Origin: Macrostomum hystrix
Lineage: Eukaryota; Platyhelminthes; Macrostomidae
Length of the DNA: 64,000 bases
Direction: 5' to 3'
NCBI GenBank assembly: GCA_950097015.1
Contig: CATNEN010000038.1
Span: 34,248,501-34,312,500, forward strand
Part shown: piece by piece, positions 31,775-42,379 of the stretch
Position numbering within the stretch: position 1 is the first letter of the stretch
Layout of the letters: each line of letters opens with the position of its first letter
Translations under genes and position numbers: made by a program
The notes under the pieces: model-generated
What the model was told of the DNA's origin: nothing
Database searches by the model: none
Seen by the model: the letters and a program-made list of their open reading frames with translations, nothing else

Positions 31775-34700
31775 TCGGACATCACCTTCAAGAAAGTCAA
31801 GCGGTCTATCCGCGTCAAGCAGCCGCCAGTGGTTCTGCCAAAGCCTGACACAGAGACTCAGGCGGGTGGTTCGGACAGCGAAGAGGAGGCAACAAATGCG
31901 TTATTCAAGTTACAATCCGCCTCTAAACAGCCTACTTCCACTTCGAAGTCAACAGAAGCTGCAGCTGCATCGAAGGCGCCGCTGCCACCGACACAGCCAG
32001 TTTTAAAGGCGTCATCATCGGCGCTGTCCTTCCAGGACGATCTGCTAGCCGACGGTGGCGAAGAATTTCGGGTTAAAAAGTCCAGCAACAGTCGCAAACT
32101 GGCTAAAAGGAAGCGGCTGCTCTATGATCAAGCCGCAGCTGCCGCCGCCGCTGCAGCATCTTCAGCATCAACCGGCAGGGTTGAAAGCTCTGTCAAAGAA
32201 TCTGACGAGATTCAAGAGGTTGAAATGGAAGACGATTATCCAGTGTCTGTGCAGCAGTTGCAATCTCAGGTTGGAGAAAATAAGTTAATCTTTTTTTCTT
32301 TTCGAAATTCGCTTTTCGCTACTTTAAGTAGATTAGACGCCTTTCTCTGTGAAAAAAACATTGCCAGATTGCAAGCCAAGGCATTCCGGACAGTCGCACC
32401 GTCTACCAGCTAAAACTGCAGCGTCAGTTGGCCGCCCGGGCTCGCCTTGCCAACGCCGGCGGCGATAGTGACGATGCCGACGGTGACGGCGATGCCACTG
32501 GCGGCGGTCAAGGCGACGACGACTCTGATGACGCGGCCGACGTTCTAGACGATGACGGCAGCGGAATCCGAGTGCGCCTGCTGGGCACCCTCAAGCCGGA
32601 GGCGGAGCGGCGCCAGATGCGGGACCAGTTCCTGGCCGCCGAGCACGGCTCCCCGACTTCGGCGCGCTCCTACCGCGACTTTGATGCCAAGATCTCGAAT
32701 AGAAACTACGGCAACTTCCGCGACGAAGACGACAACGACGAAAATGAAGCCTACGTCGGCTTTGCCGGCTCAGAGAGCTACGAGCAGCAGCAGCTGCGTC
32801 GGGCCGCCAACCTCGCCGGCTCGGCTGCCATCGCCGCCGCCGTGTCGGGCGGTGACGACGATTTCAGCGTCGTTGACGGCGGCGGAGGAATCTTCAGCCG
32901 TCTGCCTTCGACGCCTGGCGTGGCCTACGCTGACCTTCGCGAACGCGTCGACGCTGATCGTCGCCGACTAGTCGAACTAGCCGCCAACGAGGTCGACCGA
33001 CTAAACGCGGCACGTCGCGAGCTGGCCGACTGTCAGGAGCGCCTGGCGGAGCGGGAGGCCCGCCTGCCGCGCCTAGAGGCGGCCTATCGCGACCTGGCCA
33101 GCCTGCGGTCTCACCTGGCCGACTATGCCGACTGCATGTGCGAGAAGCTTGGCCAAGTTGAACTGCTGGAGCGCAGATTGCTTGGCGCTCTCGGCGAACG
33201 GGCTCAGAGGCAGATCCGGCGACGACGCCAGGATGTTCGAGACGAGAGCAGCGCTGGTCGCGGCGGTGAATAATAGTTATTTTATATTGCAGGAGGGCTG
33301 CGGGCAATGGCACATCATTTAGTGACACTAGACACGCAGCCAGCGAGGAGGCAATTCTGCCAATTTCGCTGACTCCTGAGCACACACGCACACAGATACT
33401 TTACGCAGGCGCACGCTCACACAGGTGCGCACATCTGCCCTGACTTTCTCATTGTCAGGCAGTGTTCACTTTCACTGGCCCTCAGAGGCGTAAATTTTAC
33501 GCCAAGCCTTCTTTCCGCTGAATTGAGCTTAGGGACATTAGTGCGAGAGGCAAACGCGTTAACCACTCTGCCACCGACACTCGCGGCGGTGGTGAGTAGG
33601 AAGAGTTCATAAACACTCCTCTGTTTATGAATCGTAATCTCTTTGGGGTTGGCCTTTGCTGCATGGCGTAAATAGCGCGCGACTAGCCACCAAAGCCTTC
33701 TCTCTTCTCACCTCTGGATTTTGGTGGCGTCTGTCATGCTATCCCAGAATGCCTGCGTAAGCCCCACTAATTAATTTAAGACTCATAATTGACCAGTCTC
33801 AAACTGCTTCGGTTGCAGAAGACGAAGCTACGATTCGGCGCGTGGCCGAGCGGGAAGCTAGGCGCACTCGACGAAGAAGACAGCGCGAACTAAGTGGAGC
33901 GGATGCGGCTCACGACAGCGGCCAGAGCAGCGACGATGAGGAGACGACCACAGAGCGGATGGCTCGAGAATCGGCCATAGACCAGGTTAGGCCTTATTCG
34001 TTGTCTTATTTACCGGTATTAGCTGATCAATGGATTTTAGTTTGTAGGTCCTGGTTTGGATGTTCTTAAGAGCCGGACCTACGACTTAAAGGTCAGGGGT
34101 TCGATTCTTGACTTAGAACTTAGCTCTGCTAGCTAGACTAGACAGCCTGATTGTCCCATTGACTAATATCTGTGCAGGTGCGCCACGTGAAAGAGTCGCA
34201 GCTATTCTCAGACGTACTGCCAGAGTATTGCCAGCTAACGGAGCTGCTGGACCGTCTGGCCGCTTTCCGTTCCGCTCAACCCGATCTGTACGAGCGAGCC
34301 AGACTGCCCGCGTGCTTGGCGCGCCTGCTGTCGCCTCTGATTCGCGTCGACCTGCTGCTGTACAATCCGCTGGCAGCCGACTGTCCGTCGTTTGATCGCC
34401 ACGCTTGGCTTGGACAGGTGCTGAATTATCTGAGACCCGATGAACATCCTGAGGAGATCAAAGTTGTGCCTGGCTTGATAGAACTAGTACTGCTGCCTCG
34501 GCTGACTGATCTGGTTGAACAGGTAAACTCGGCATGCTTTTGAAGGCTTATCTTGCTCCTTTAGCTTCTGTTGTCAGCTATATTCTGTCAGCTCATTATC
34601 TTCTGTTGTCAGCTATATTCTGTCAGCTCATTATCTTCTGTTGTCAGCTATATTCTCTGACAGCTCATTAGCCTCTGTTGTCAGCTATATTCTGTCAGCT

Positions 34701-36468
34701 CATTATCTTCTGTTGTCAGCTATATTCTGTCAGCTCATTAGCTTCTGTTTGCAGCTATATTTTGTCAGCTCATTAGCTTTTGATGTCAGCTATATTCTGT
34801 CAGCTCATTAGCTTCTGTTGTCAGCTATATTCTGTCAGCTCATTAGCTTCTGTTGTCAGCAATATTCTGTCAGCTCATTATCTTCTGTTGTCAGCTATAT
34901 TCTGTCAGCTCATTATCTTCTGTTGTCAGCTATATTCTGTCAGCTCATTAGCTTCTGTTTGCAGCTATATTGTGTCAGCTCATTAGCTTCTGATGTCAGC
35001 TATATTCTGTCAGCTCATTAGCTTCTGTTGTCAGCTATATTCTGTCAGTTCATTAGCTTCTGTTGTCAGCTATATTCTGTCAGCTCATTAGCTTCTGATG
35101 TCAGCTATATTCTTTCAGCTCATTAGCTTTTGATGTCAGCTATATTCTGTCAGCTCATTAGCTTTTGTTGTCAGCTATATTCTGTCAGCTGTTCTCACTA
35201 AGCAGTGGTTGCTAAAAATTATCAAACACTACAATCAATAGCTGCAATTCACCATACAGGTGTGGGATCCAATGTCCAGCGGAGAGAGTCAGCGACTCAG
35301 CGGACTGCTCAGTCGGTTAGTTCGCAAATTTCCTTCGGTCCACGCTGGTTCAGCTAGAACTCAGCAGCTCTGCCTGGCTGTGCACGATCGCCTGTCCGAG
35401 TTTGTCTCCAAGGAGCCTTTCATACCGCTGATGCTGGCTAAGCCGGCCGAGTCCACCTTCTATAACAGGCAGCTGGTTCAGGTAAGCAACTTATTTATTA
35501 ACAGTAGAACTACTAAGGGGGGCCTGATAACTGCACCCGAACGGAGCAACGCAAGCACACCAAAAATTATGAACACGGGCCAATTGTTTGTTGCGCATCT
35601 TTTGAAACAATAGTTAAGTCGCCAGCTCTTCAGACCGTCGAGATATTCAATGGTTCTGGCCGAAGGTCAGATTTTTTCCATAAGCGCTAGTGTATTTCAT
35701 ACACCCCTATACACGAATTAGCACTGCACCTCAGTTGCGGCCTTGCCAGGCCTTCATAATCTATCAGCATGTCATCCGAATGTGCCTGCATCATCTAGAG
35801 TCCAGACGGATTTGCTGGACCTTCAAGGGCAACAACAGGTGGAAATAGGCCACTATGGACACCCTGACTCGAATTTCTCCAATTTCACTGATCAAGCCTA
35901 AATATTAGGCGCAGCTCATTCACAGGGCATCATCGCCTAGTCTGTCAACCAATCAGTCACCACCTAACGCTGTTAGAATTCAGGCGCTGCCAACAAATTT
36001 CAGGGGGGTGGCAAAATAACTTGGTAGTCCTACTGTTAAATAGTAGAAGTGCTTCGTCGCAATCCAATCAGTTCTAATGCATAAATAAATGCCTGACTCG
36101 TTCTGCAGGCCATCAAGCTATTCACAAATGTTCTCCGCTTCTCCGAGCTGTTGAGTCCCAAGGCGATTCACCGGCTGAGCGCCGATTGTCTGCTAAGTCG
36201 CTACATCCTAGTTGGCCTAGGTAACTTGCCTGTCACCGATCGCCTGGTGACAAGATTGGACGCCATCCTGACAGCCCTGCCAGCCGATTTCCAGCTGCCC
36301 CGACCGTTTGCCGAGCTTGTCAAACGGATCATCGCCTCGGCGTCGGCTGTGCCGTCGGCGCCGACTGTAGCGTCGCTTGGCTTCGGTGGCAGCGTCGGCG
36401 GCGGTCTCTCGCCAACGTCTAGACTGGTGCTGAAAAAATTATCAAGCCTTTATTGGGTTAGCCAATGA
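31775..36468 (+). CDS. PAXBP1: PAXBP1 / GC-rich sequence DNA-binding factor-like
   Basis: Exons: about 31775-32269, 32368-33265, 33819-33985, 34178-34522, 35260-35481 and 36109-36468. All joints agree in phase, giving about 829 codons; the first exon is not found. The N-terminal half is acidic and disordered with EEFRVKKSSNSRKLAKR, the VKKSS hallmark, then GIPDSRTVYQLKLQRQL. A coiled-coil middle part (ERLAEREARLPRLE) leads to RRRQDVRDESS, AEREARRTRRRRQRE and SSDDEETT. The GCFC domain follows: LLSPLIRVDLLLYNPL, LPRLTDLVEQ-VWDPMS and LLSRYILVGL. Known relatives are nuclear, interact with PAX3/7 or the spliceosome, and have about 900 residues. A SINE sits at the end of exon 2, a MITE just behind the exon 5 donor, and a 35-bp array in the fourth intron. 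A candidate polyadenylation signal is near 36875. Confidence 0.93.
33258..33591 (-). mobile_element. tRNA-derived SINE, family 1, at PAXBP1 splice donor
   Basis: The element (33269-33580) is flanked by an 11-bp target duplication tcgcggcggtg (33258-33268 and 33581-33591). The tail (aataatag) lies at low coordinates; the head (agtggcagagtgg-type A-box on minus) is at the high end. The duplicated bases are the last codons of a PAXBP1 exon, and the sequence after the right copy is gtgagtag, a consensus donor. Confidence 0.9.
34055..34130 (+). mobile_element. tRNA-like fragment in PAXBP1 intron
   Basis: A B-box-like ggggttcgattcttg at 34095 follows a short stem-like stretch. It resembles the head of a SINE but has no body that I can match. 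Weak. Confidence 0.3.
34556..35195. repeat. 35-bp minisatellite in PAXBP1 intron
   Basis: About 18 copies of a 35-bp unit containing gtcagctatattctgtcagc and ttagcttctgtt. Copies vary mainly at gcttctg, tcttctg and gcttttg. It fills the intron between exons 34178-34522 and 35260-35481. Confidence 0.96.
35498..36039. mobile_element. MITE with TTAA target site, copy 2
   Basis: 534-bp element (35502-36035) flanked by TTAA. Ends are cagtagaactactaag and cttggtagtcctactg, near-perfect 16-bp inverted repeats. The first half matches the element at 5451-5863 closely. It lies 16 bases behind a PAXBP1 exon donor. Confidence 0.88.
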
Positions 36469-36524
36469 GGTTGAACAATTCCTTTACAAAATCCCGCCCA
36501 TGTCTGAAATAGTACCTGACATTG

Positions 36525-36675
36525 GCCCTTCCCGTCACCTGATCCCCAATCCCATCACCTGAGAATTGCCAATCCCATCACCTGATCCCCAATCCCATCA
36601 CCTGAGAATTGCCAATCCCATCACCTGATCCCCAATCCCATCACCTGATCCCAAATTCCATCACCTGAGAATCGC
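36525..36675. repeat. short minisatellite in PAXBP1 3' region
   Basis: About seven imperfect copies of a ccaatcccatcacctga unit, alternating with gaattg or tcccc linkers. It lies in the probable 3' UTR. Confidence 0.85.
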
Positions 36676-37300
36676 CCTGGCCGAAATGTATCCCAGGATT
36701 TTATGTTAAATTGTGTGGTCTGATCGATAAATCAGGCACTGGACTAGCTGCATTTGTTGCTTTTTCATGAACTTTATATTATTTTTTCTTTGTTGATGAT
36801 TGCTTTGTTTGTGCTGCAAAAAATTCTAGCAAAAACTGTATAAACTATTTATATTAACTGTATGCTTGCCTGAATAAATAAATAATTACCTGAAGCTGAT
36901 TTTACAAATTACGGTTCATGCTCTAGGCATGCAGTTTTAAGGTCATGTCCAGTGATCAGGACCGATTAATCAAAGCTGTTATGAAAAGTACTCTATGTGA
37001 AATCAAACCTTTCAGAGATGCCTTTCCCTCTTCAACGGAAAGTCGACCAGAAGGCCATCTAACTTATTTTGGTCGGAGGGTCCGGACTCTTAATTAAGAC
37101 GCTCGATTTAAACGGCAACTATAGTTTAGATACAAAAACACGGAAGTAATTTGTTTCAGCACAGTAAAAGTTTCCTGAATAAAATTACTTTCGCGGTAAA
37201 TTTTGTTATTTTATTACAAAGTAGCAATTTTTTATCAAGTCGCTGATACAGTTGACCAACTGTTTTCTTTGTGTAATCATCTGTGTCTCAGTGACTATCA
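36676..37300. other. AT-rich intergenic region
   Basis: Contains the probable PAXBP1 polyadenylation signal (aataaataaataa near 36875). Otherwise I recognise nothing. Confidence 0.5.
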
Positions 37301-37307
37301 GTTCGTG

Positions 37308-37640
37308 AACTGTGTCAGCGACTGATTCACTGTGTCAGCGACTGATTCACTGTGTCAGCGACTGTGATTCACTGTGTCAGCGACTGATTCACTGTGTCAG
37401 CGACTGATTCACTGTGTCAGCGACTGATTCACTGTGTCAGAGACTGATTCACTGTGTCAGCGACTGATTCACTGTGTCAGAGACTGATTCACTGTGTCAG
37501 CGACTGATTCACTGTGTCAGAGACTGATTCACTGTGTCAGAGACTGATTCACTGTGTCAGCGACTGATTCACTGTGTCAGCGACTGATTCACTGTGTCAG
37601 CGACTGATTCACTGTGTCAGCGACTGTGTCTTTGCGACGG
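37308..37640. repeat. 20-bp minisatellite
   Basis: About 16 copies of gactgattcactgtgtcagc with an agcgac/agagac variant. Confidence 0.97.
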
Positions 37641-37736
37641 TGATCAACAATGTCAGTTAGTGACCTTGGTTAACTGTCTCACTCATGTTAGTCGTAATTT
37701 TGTCACTTTGTTTTAAGCTTCAAATGAAATTCATTC

Positions 37737-38153
37737 CCGCTAAAAAATAGGGATGTTTCTTTGGGTGATTCCAGTTGAAATCTGCGGTGTTTCCAGAAAA
37801 AGAAACAGCCGAACGCTGGAAACATACCAATCGGATGATTCCATGCTTAGAATCTACCCAACTGGGCGTTTTCTCGGTGCTTCTTGGTGGCGAAATGGAA
37901 TCACCTAAAGAACCCTCCAGTTCGGAAGATTCCATGCTCAGAAACCGCCGAGGAATCGCCCGTAAATAATTCTCTGGTTGTCCCATGGGCCACTGGTTCG
38001 GGTGATTCTTCGGCGGTTTCCGCACAATTTACGGTTACATCGGCTGCTTCCTGGGTGGTTTCTTGAACTCTTGTGAGATAGGGGGGATTTTGGTAGATTC
38101 CACTCCTATTTTGCACAAAACCCGCCGAAGAAGCAGCCGAATTTTTTACAGGG
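37737..38153. mobile_element. possible MITE, low confidence
   Basis: The left cccgctaaaaaatagggatg and the inverse of the right end, ccctgtaaaaaattcggctg, are weak inverted repeats. The interior repeats short ttcggcggttt and ccgccgaagaa motifs in both directions. No target duplication was seen. Confidence 0.3.
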
Positions 38154-38618
38154 TTTTCTGAAGAAAAAAATTTTCAGCTACTTACCTACTAAAATCTATC
38201 GAAAAAAATCGAATAGTTTTATTTTTTTTTTCGTGGCATTTTTCATAAACGCATCGGCCATCACTGTGAGCAATTTGAGTGACTTTATGATATACGCAGT
38301 TGTCAAGTAAAGAGTTTCGTGACAGAATTGCATAGTGCACGACCCCACTCCTTGTGGAATGAGTAGTAAGGCGCAATGAGTCGCTGGTCTCACAACCATA
38401 AAACTCCTTTCTGTCTGAGTTTAAGGTCGAACAAAGCTTGACGAGGTACAAGCCGATGCCCAGATTTTAGCTATCAGGTATCAAACGAGTTAAATTGAGC
38501 TACTACGTAAATTGTGAAAGTGGCTTATATATGGAGGCGTGGGTTAAATTGTCGATTGAACAAGTAACATAACATGATGCACGGTCTTAACTGTGGATTT
38601 ACTGGCTATTAACCCTTG
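38154..38618. other. spacer, nothing recognised
   Basis: Short frames only. No gene, RNA or repeat is supported. Confidence 0.5.
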
Positions 38619-38629
38619 GTTAATCTGTG

Positions 38630-38860
38630 GACTTAAGGGCTCCATCGTTGACTTGGGGGCTCCATCGTGGACTTAGGGCCTCCATCGGGGACTTGTGGGC
38701 TGCATCGTTGACTTGGGGCTCCACCGTTGACTTGGGGCTCCACCGTTGACTTGGGGCTCCACCGTTGACTTGGGGGCTCCATCGTGGACTTGGGGGCTCC
38801 ACCGTTGACTTGGGGGCTCCATCGTGGACTTGGGGCTCAATCATTGACTTAGGGGCTCTA
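38630..38860. repeat. 20-21-bp minisatellite
   Basis: About 11 imperfect copies of gacttgggggctccatcgt and a ccaccgtt variant. Confidence 0.92.
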
Positions 38861-39200
38861 CATTTCCAATGTCATAGACACATTCGCATTCCATATAGAC
38901 ACATTTCCAATGTCATAGACACATTCGCATGCCGTATAGACACATTTCCTATGTCATAGACACATTCGCATGCCATATACACATTTCCTATGTCATAGAC
39001 ACATTCGCATGCCGTATAGACTGCACATTTCCAATGTCATAGACACATTTCCTATGTCATAGACACATTTCCTATGTCATAGACACATTTCCAATGTCAT
39101 AGACACATTTCCTATGTCATAGACACATTCGCATGCCGTATAGACTGCACATTTCCAATGTCATAGACACATTTCCTATGTCATTGACACATTCGCATGT
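38861..39200. repeat. AT-rich minisatellite (catagacacattt units)
   Basis: Units of 18 to 19 bases, atgtcatagacacatttcc, alternate with longer units carrying cgcatgccgtatag. The longer units recur at several positions, a simple higher-order pattern. Confidence 0.92.
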
Positions 39201-39600
39201 CATTATCAGCGTGTCCAGAAAGACTATACATGCTTGTTGGCATCGATTGCTAAATTTAAACAACATAAATGCAGCATGGGCGTCATATGATGACTGTGTT
39301 ATATTTAGGCATAGCGTCAGCCTGACGCCATTTTTCTAGCCTTGCGGAGTTAAGTTCGACATTTGCACATGCATTCATTTTAGTCGCAACACGTTTGGCT
39401 TGCCATTGCAAAGAGCTATTTTTAGAAACATATGTACACAGAGAACGAAACATACATATATATAGAAACGACTCATATTTTATACGTCTGTCAGTAAGAA
39501 ATATTTCGTTACATTGCATACATTATTACATATATATATATATATATAATATGACACCATGGACTACCCAATACTGAGTTCTTCAGGACTGCGGTTTTCC
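39201..39600. other. spacer with short (TA)n run
   Basis: A TA run is at 39531-39550. No gene is supported. Confidence 0.5.
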
Positions 39601-39619
39601 TTCAGGGCAGTAGTTTTCC

Positions 39620-40395
39620 GAAATCCTTCAGGACACATGCCCGAAATCCTTGAGGACAGATGCCCGAAATCCTTGAGGACAGATGCCCGAAATCCTTCAG
39701 GACAGATGCCCGAAATCCTTCAGAGCAGATCTCCGAAATCCTTGAGGATAGATGCCCGAAATCCTTCAGAGCAGATATCCGAAATCCTTGAGGATAGATG
39801 CCCGAAATCCTTCAGAGCAGATATCCGAAATCCTTGAGGATAGATGCCCGAAATCCTTCAGAGCAGATATCCGAAATCCTTGAGGATAGATGCCCGAAAT
39901 CCTTCAGAGCAGATATCCGAAATCCTTGAGGATAGATGCCCGAAATCCTTGAGGACAGATGCCCGAAATCCTTCAGGACACATGTCCGAAATCCTTCACG
40001 ACAGATGCCTGAAATCCTTCGGGTCAGATGTCCGAAATACTTCAGGACAGATGCCCGAAATCCTTCAGAGCAGATATCCGAAATCCTTCAGAGCAGATAT
40101 CCGAAATCCTTCAGAGCAGATATCCGAAATCCTTGAGGATAGATGCCCGAAATCCTTGAGGACAGATGCCCGAAATCCTTCAGGACACATGTCCGAAATC
40201 CTTCACGACAGATGCCTGAAATCCTTCGGGTCAGATGTCCGAAATACTTCAGGACAGATGCCCGAAATCCTTCAGAGCAGATATCCGAAATCCTTGAGGA
40301 TAGATGCCCGAAATCCTTGAGGACAGATGCCCGAAATCCTTCAGGACAGATGTCCGAAATCCTTCAGGACAGATGCCCGAAATCCTTCAGGACAA
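39620..40395. repeat. 23-bp minisatellite
   Basis: About 34 copies of a 23-bp unit, cgaaatccttgaggacagat plus gcc, with variants at gagg/caga and gccc/atat. A block of about 205 bases (39940-40140) recurs at 40147-40350. It ends 16 bases from the stop codon of the minus-strand zinc-finger gene. Confidence 0.96.
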
Positions 40396-40410
40396 CCTAT
40401 CCTTTACTGA

Positions 40411-41590
40411 TCAAGCGTTGCGGTGTGAAGTCCGCCCCATCTGCTGCTGCAACTGTTGCACCTGCTGTTGCAAGAGTTGCACCTGCTGTTGCAGCCGCTC
40501 AGCGCACCTCGCTCGCTCGTCGAGTTGGTTCAGGACTGTACGCAGCTGGCCGACGCCGCCAAATGACTCAACCAGCTTCTCCAAGTCGATGGTGGTCTGG
40601 GCCCAGTTGGCCACATTCACTTGCAGTCCTTTGAATTTCTGAAAAACGTTACCAACTTGACGATTGACGTCAGCCACTTCGGCTGCGACTGCGGGGGTCG
40701 CGGACTGTTGAACCGGAGCGACTGAAAGAACGGGTTGGCAGTTGATTGATGAGTTGATTGGGGATACTGTGAGATCGAATGCTACGTCAACAGAAGCTTG
40801 GCTAACCTGGAGCACGACGAGTGATCGCCTCAGTCTGTCTGATCTTTGAGTCGACTAGCTCAAGGTGGGAGTCCGTGAACTCCTTGTAATGCTTTTCTAG
40901 TTCGGATTTGCGGACTCTTGCTGAGCATCCCAGGTGAGAGTACTTGCACTGGACTGGCTTCTCTGGACATTGTGGCAGGTGAGCTATGTACAGATGTCTG
41001 CTCATGGGTTTGCTCGGGTCACCGCAGTGGGGACACGGACCTGAGTACCTCGGACAGCACTCATCGGATTCAAGGCTCCGATGCCTGTTGTTCATCTCGC
41101 TGACTGTCACCAGCTGAGAGCACAAGCCGCAGGTCTCCTTCCTCATCTGGCACTGGCTATCAGAGTGTCGCTGTAGATCCCTCCTCATCACCAGCTGTCC
41201 GCAGAGATCGCACGGCAATGGCAGGAAGTCGCAGCTGTTCAAGTGCTGGTTCATGAGAGACCATCTGACTGCGGTGGAGCAGCCCGCATCGCAGTTCGGA
41301 CACTGGACCGTCAGTCTGGCGACATCGCGTCTCGTCGCCATGTCTGGAAGGCATGTGGCGCGACTTACCTCGATTTCCTCCTCGGCGTCTCTACAGGCCT
41401 CCGTGTTTCCTGGACAGTGGCGCTTCTCTAGCGGCGACAGCAGATCGGTGACGCAGTGCTGGCAGAGGCGGCATCCGTGTGGAGTCTGGAAGCCGTTGAA
41501 CAGCGGCTTGGAGCAGCTGTTGCACAGCAGATGGGCCGGCACCTGCTGAGACGGTTGCGCTGAAGACACTCGCTGAGGCAGCTCCGACAT
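40411..41590 (-). CDS. RING/TRAF-type zinc-finger protein with coiled coil
   Basis: Exon 1 is 41590-40807 and exon 2 is 40721-40411. An 85-bp intron (40806-40722, gttagc to ttctttcag) separates them in phase 1; without it the frame ends at TAG 40804-40802. Product is 364 residues. It has an N-terminal RING-like Cys cluster (LLCNSCSKPL, HGCRLCQHC; about residues 23-46), then TRAF-type zinc fingers (CPNCDAGCSTAV, HLNSCDFLPLPC, CGLCSQLV, CPHCGDP, CPEKPVQCKYSHLGC) and a C-terminal coiled coil with Gln-rich heptads (RLQQQVQLLQQQVQQL). Such proteins act as cytoplasmic signalling adaptors or E3 ligases. No MATH domain is seen after the coiled coil, so it is not a classical TRAF. ATG 41590 is chosen because it precedes the RING directly. 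Confidence 0.82.
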
Positions 41591-41905
41591 AGTTCTCGCG
41601 ATGAATAGAAAAGCTGCGAAACTCGTATTGAGTCCATATTTTTCTGCATATTTATTCGCTGGGTATAAGGTACTTCGTTTACGAGAATAGCACTTGTCTG
41701 AATAGCTCGTAACTGCTATTTTTAGCAACCATGTTCCATGTTCCTTATACGTCACAACTCTAATAGGCAATCTTATGCATAGTAAGTTACATTTCTAGTT
41801 TGGAAATGAGCTACAAGTTCACTTTGGAATGCAAAATGTTTCGATTATCCTGATAGATTTTTTATCTATCGAAAGCCAAATATATCTATCGCAGCACAAA
41901 AATCG
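41591..41905. other. 5' flank of zinc-finger gene
   Basis: An open minus frame continues upstream of the chosen start to 41770 but its composition is AT-rich and it lacks a recognised domain. Probably promoter or 5' UTR. Confidence 0.45.
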
Positions 41906-41951
41906 TCAAGGGGGTGGGGAAAAAAACCACCCTTGGTAGTTTTACTGTTAA
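41906..41951. mobile_element. MITE remnant, TTAA family, copy 3
   Basis: Only the right end is clear: cttggtagttttactg followed by TTAA at 41948-41951. The rest of the element is missing or too diverged. The family 1 SINE is inserted at its very end. Confidence 0.6.
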
Positions 41952-42336
41952 AAAGCTGTTAATAATAAGAATAATTGCAGGAGGGCTGCGGGTAATGGCA
42001 AATCATTTGGTGACACTAGACCCACAGCCAGCGAGGAGGCAATTCTGCCCATTTCGCTGACTCCTGAGCACACACGCACACAGATACTGTACGCAGGCAC
42101 ACGCTCACACAGGTGTGTACATCTGCCCACACTTTCTCATCGTCAGGCAGAGTACACTTCACTGTGCCTTGGAGGTTGGTCCTTAAGGACGTAAGTTGCA
42201 CGACAAGCCCCCAAGTTTTCTCTCCGTGGCTGCGCCCCAAATAAATGGGGCCTCGCCGTGGAATCGAACTTAGGGTTCTTGGTGCGAGGCAAACGCGTTA
42301 ACCGCTCTGCCACCGACCCCATTAAAAAGCTGTTAA
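41948..42336 (-). mobile_element. tRNA-derived SINE, family 1, with 15-bp target duplication
   Basis: Element 41963-42321, flanked by a perfect ttaaaaagctgttaa at 41948-41962 and 42322-42336. The tail (taataagaataatt) is at the low end. On minus the head reads gtggcagagcggttaac (A-box) and, 45 bases on, gttcgattcc (B-box). It is the most complete copy and shows that the family moved by retrotransposition. Confidence 0.92.
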
Positions 42337-42379
42337 AATGTATCAATAACTAATTCATTGTTATATTTTCAACATGGCT

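Noticed and set aside
32552-32971. 139-codon plus frame in PAXBP1 exon 2
   Set aside because: Out-of-frame shadow of the GC-rich exon.
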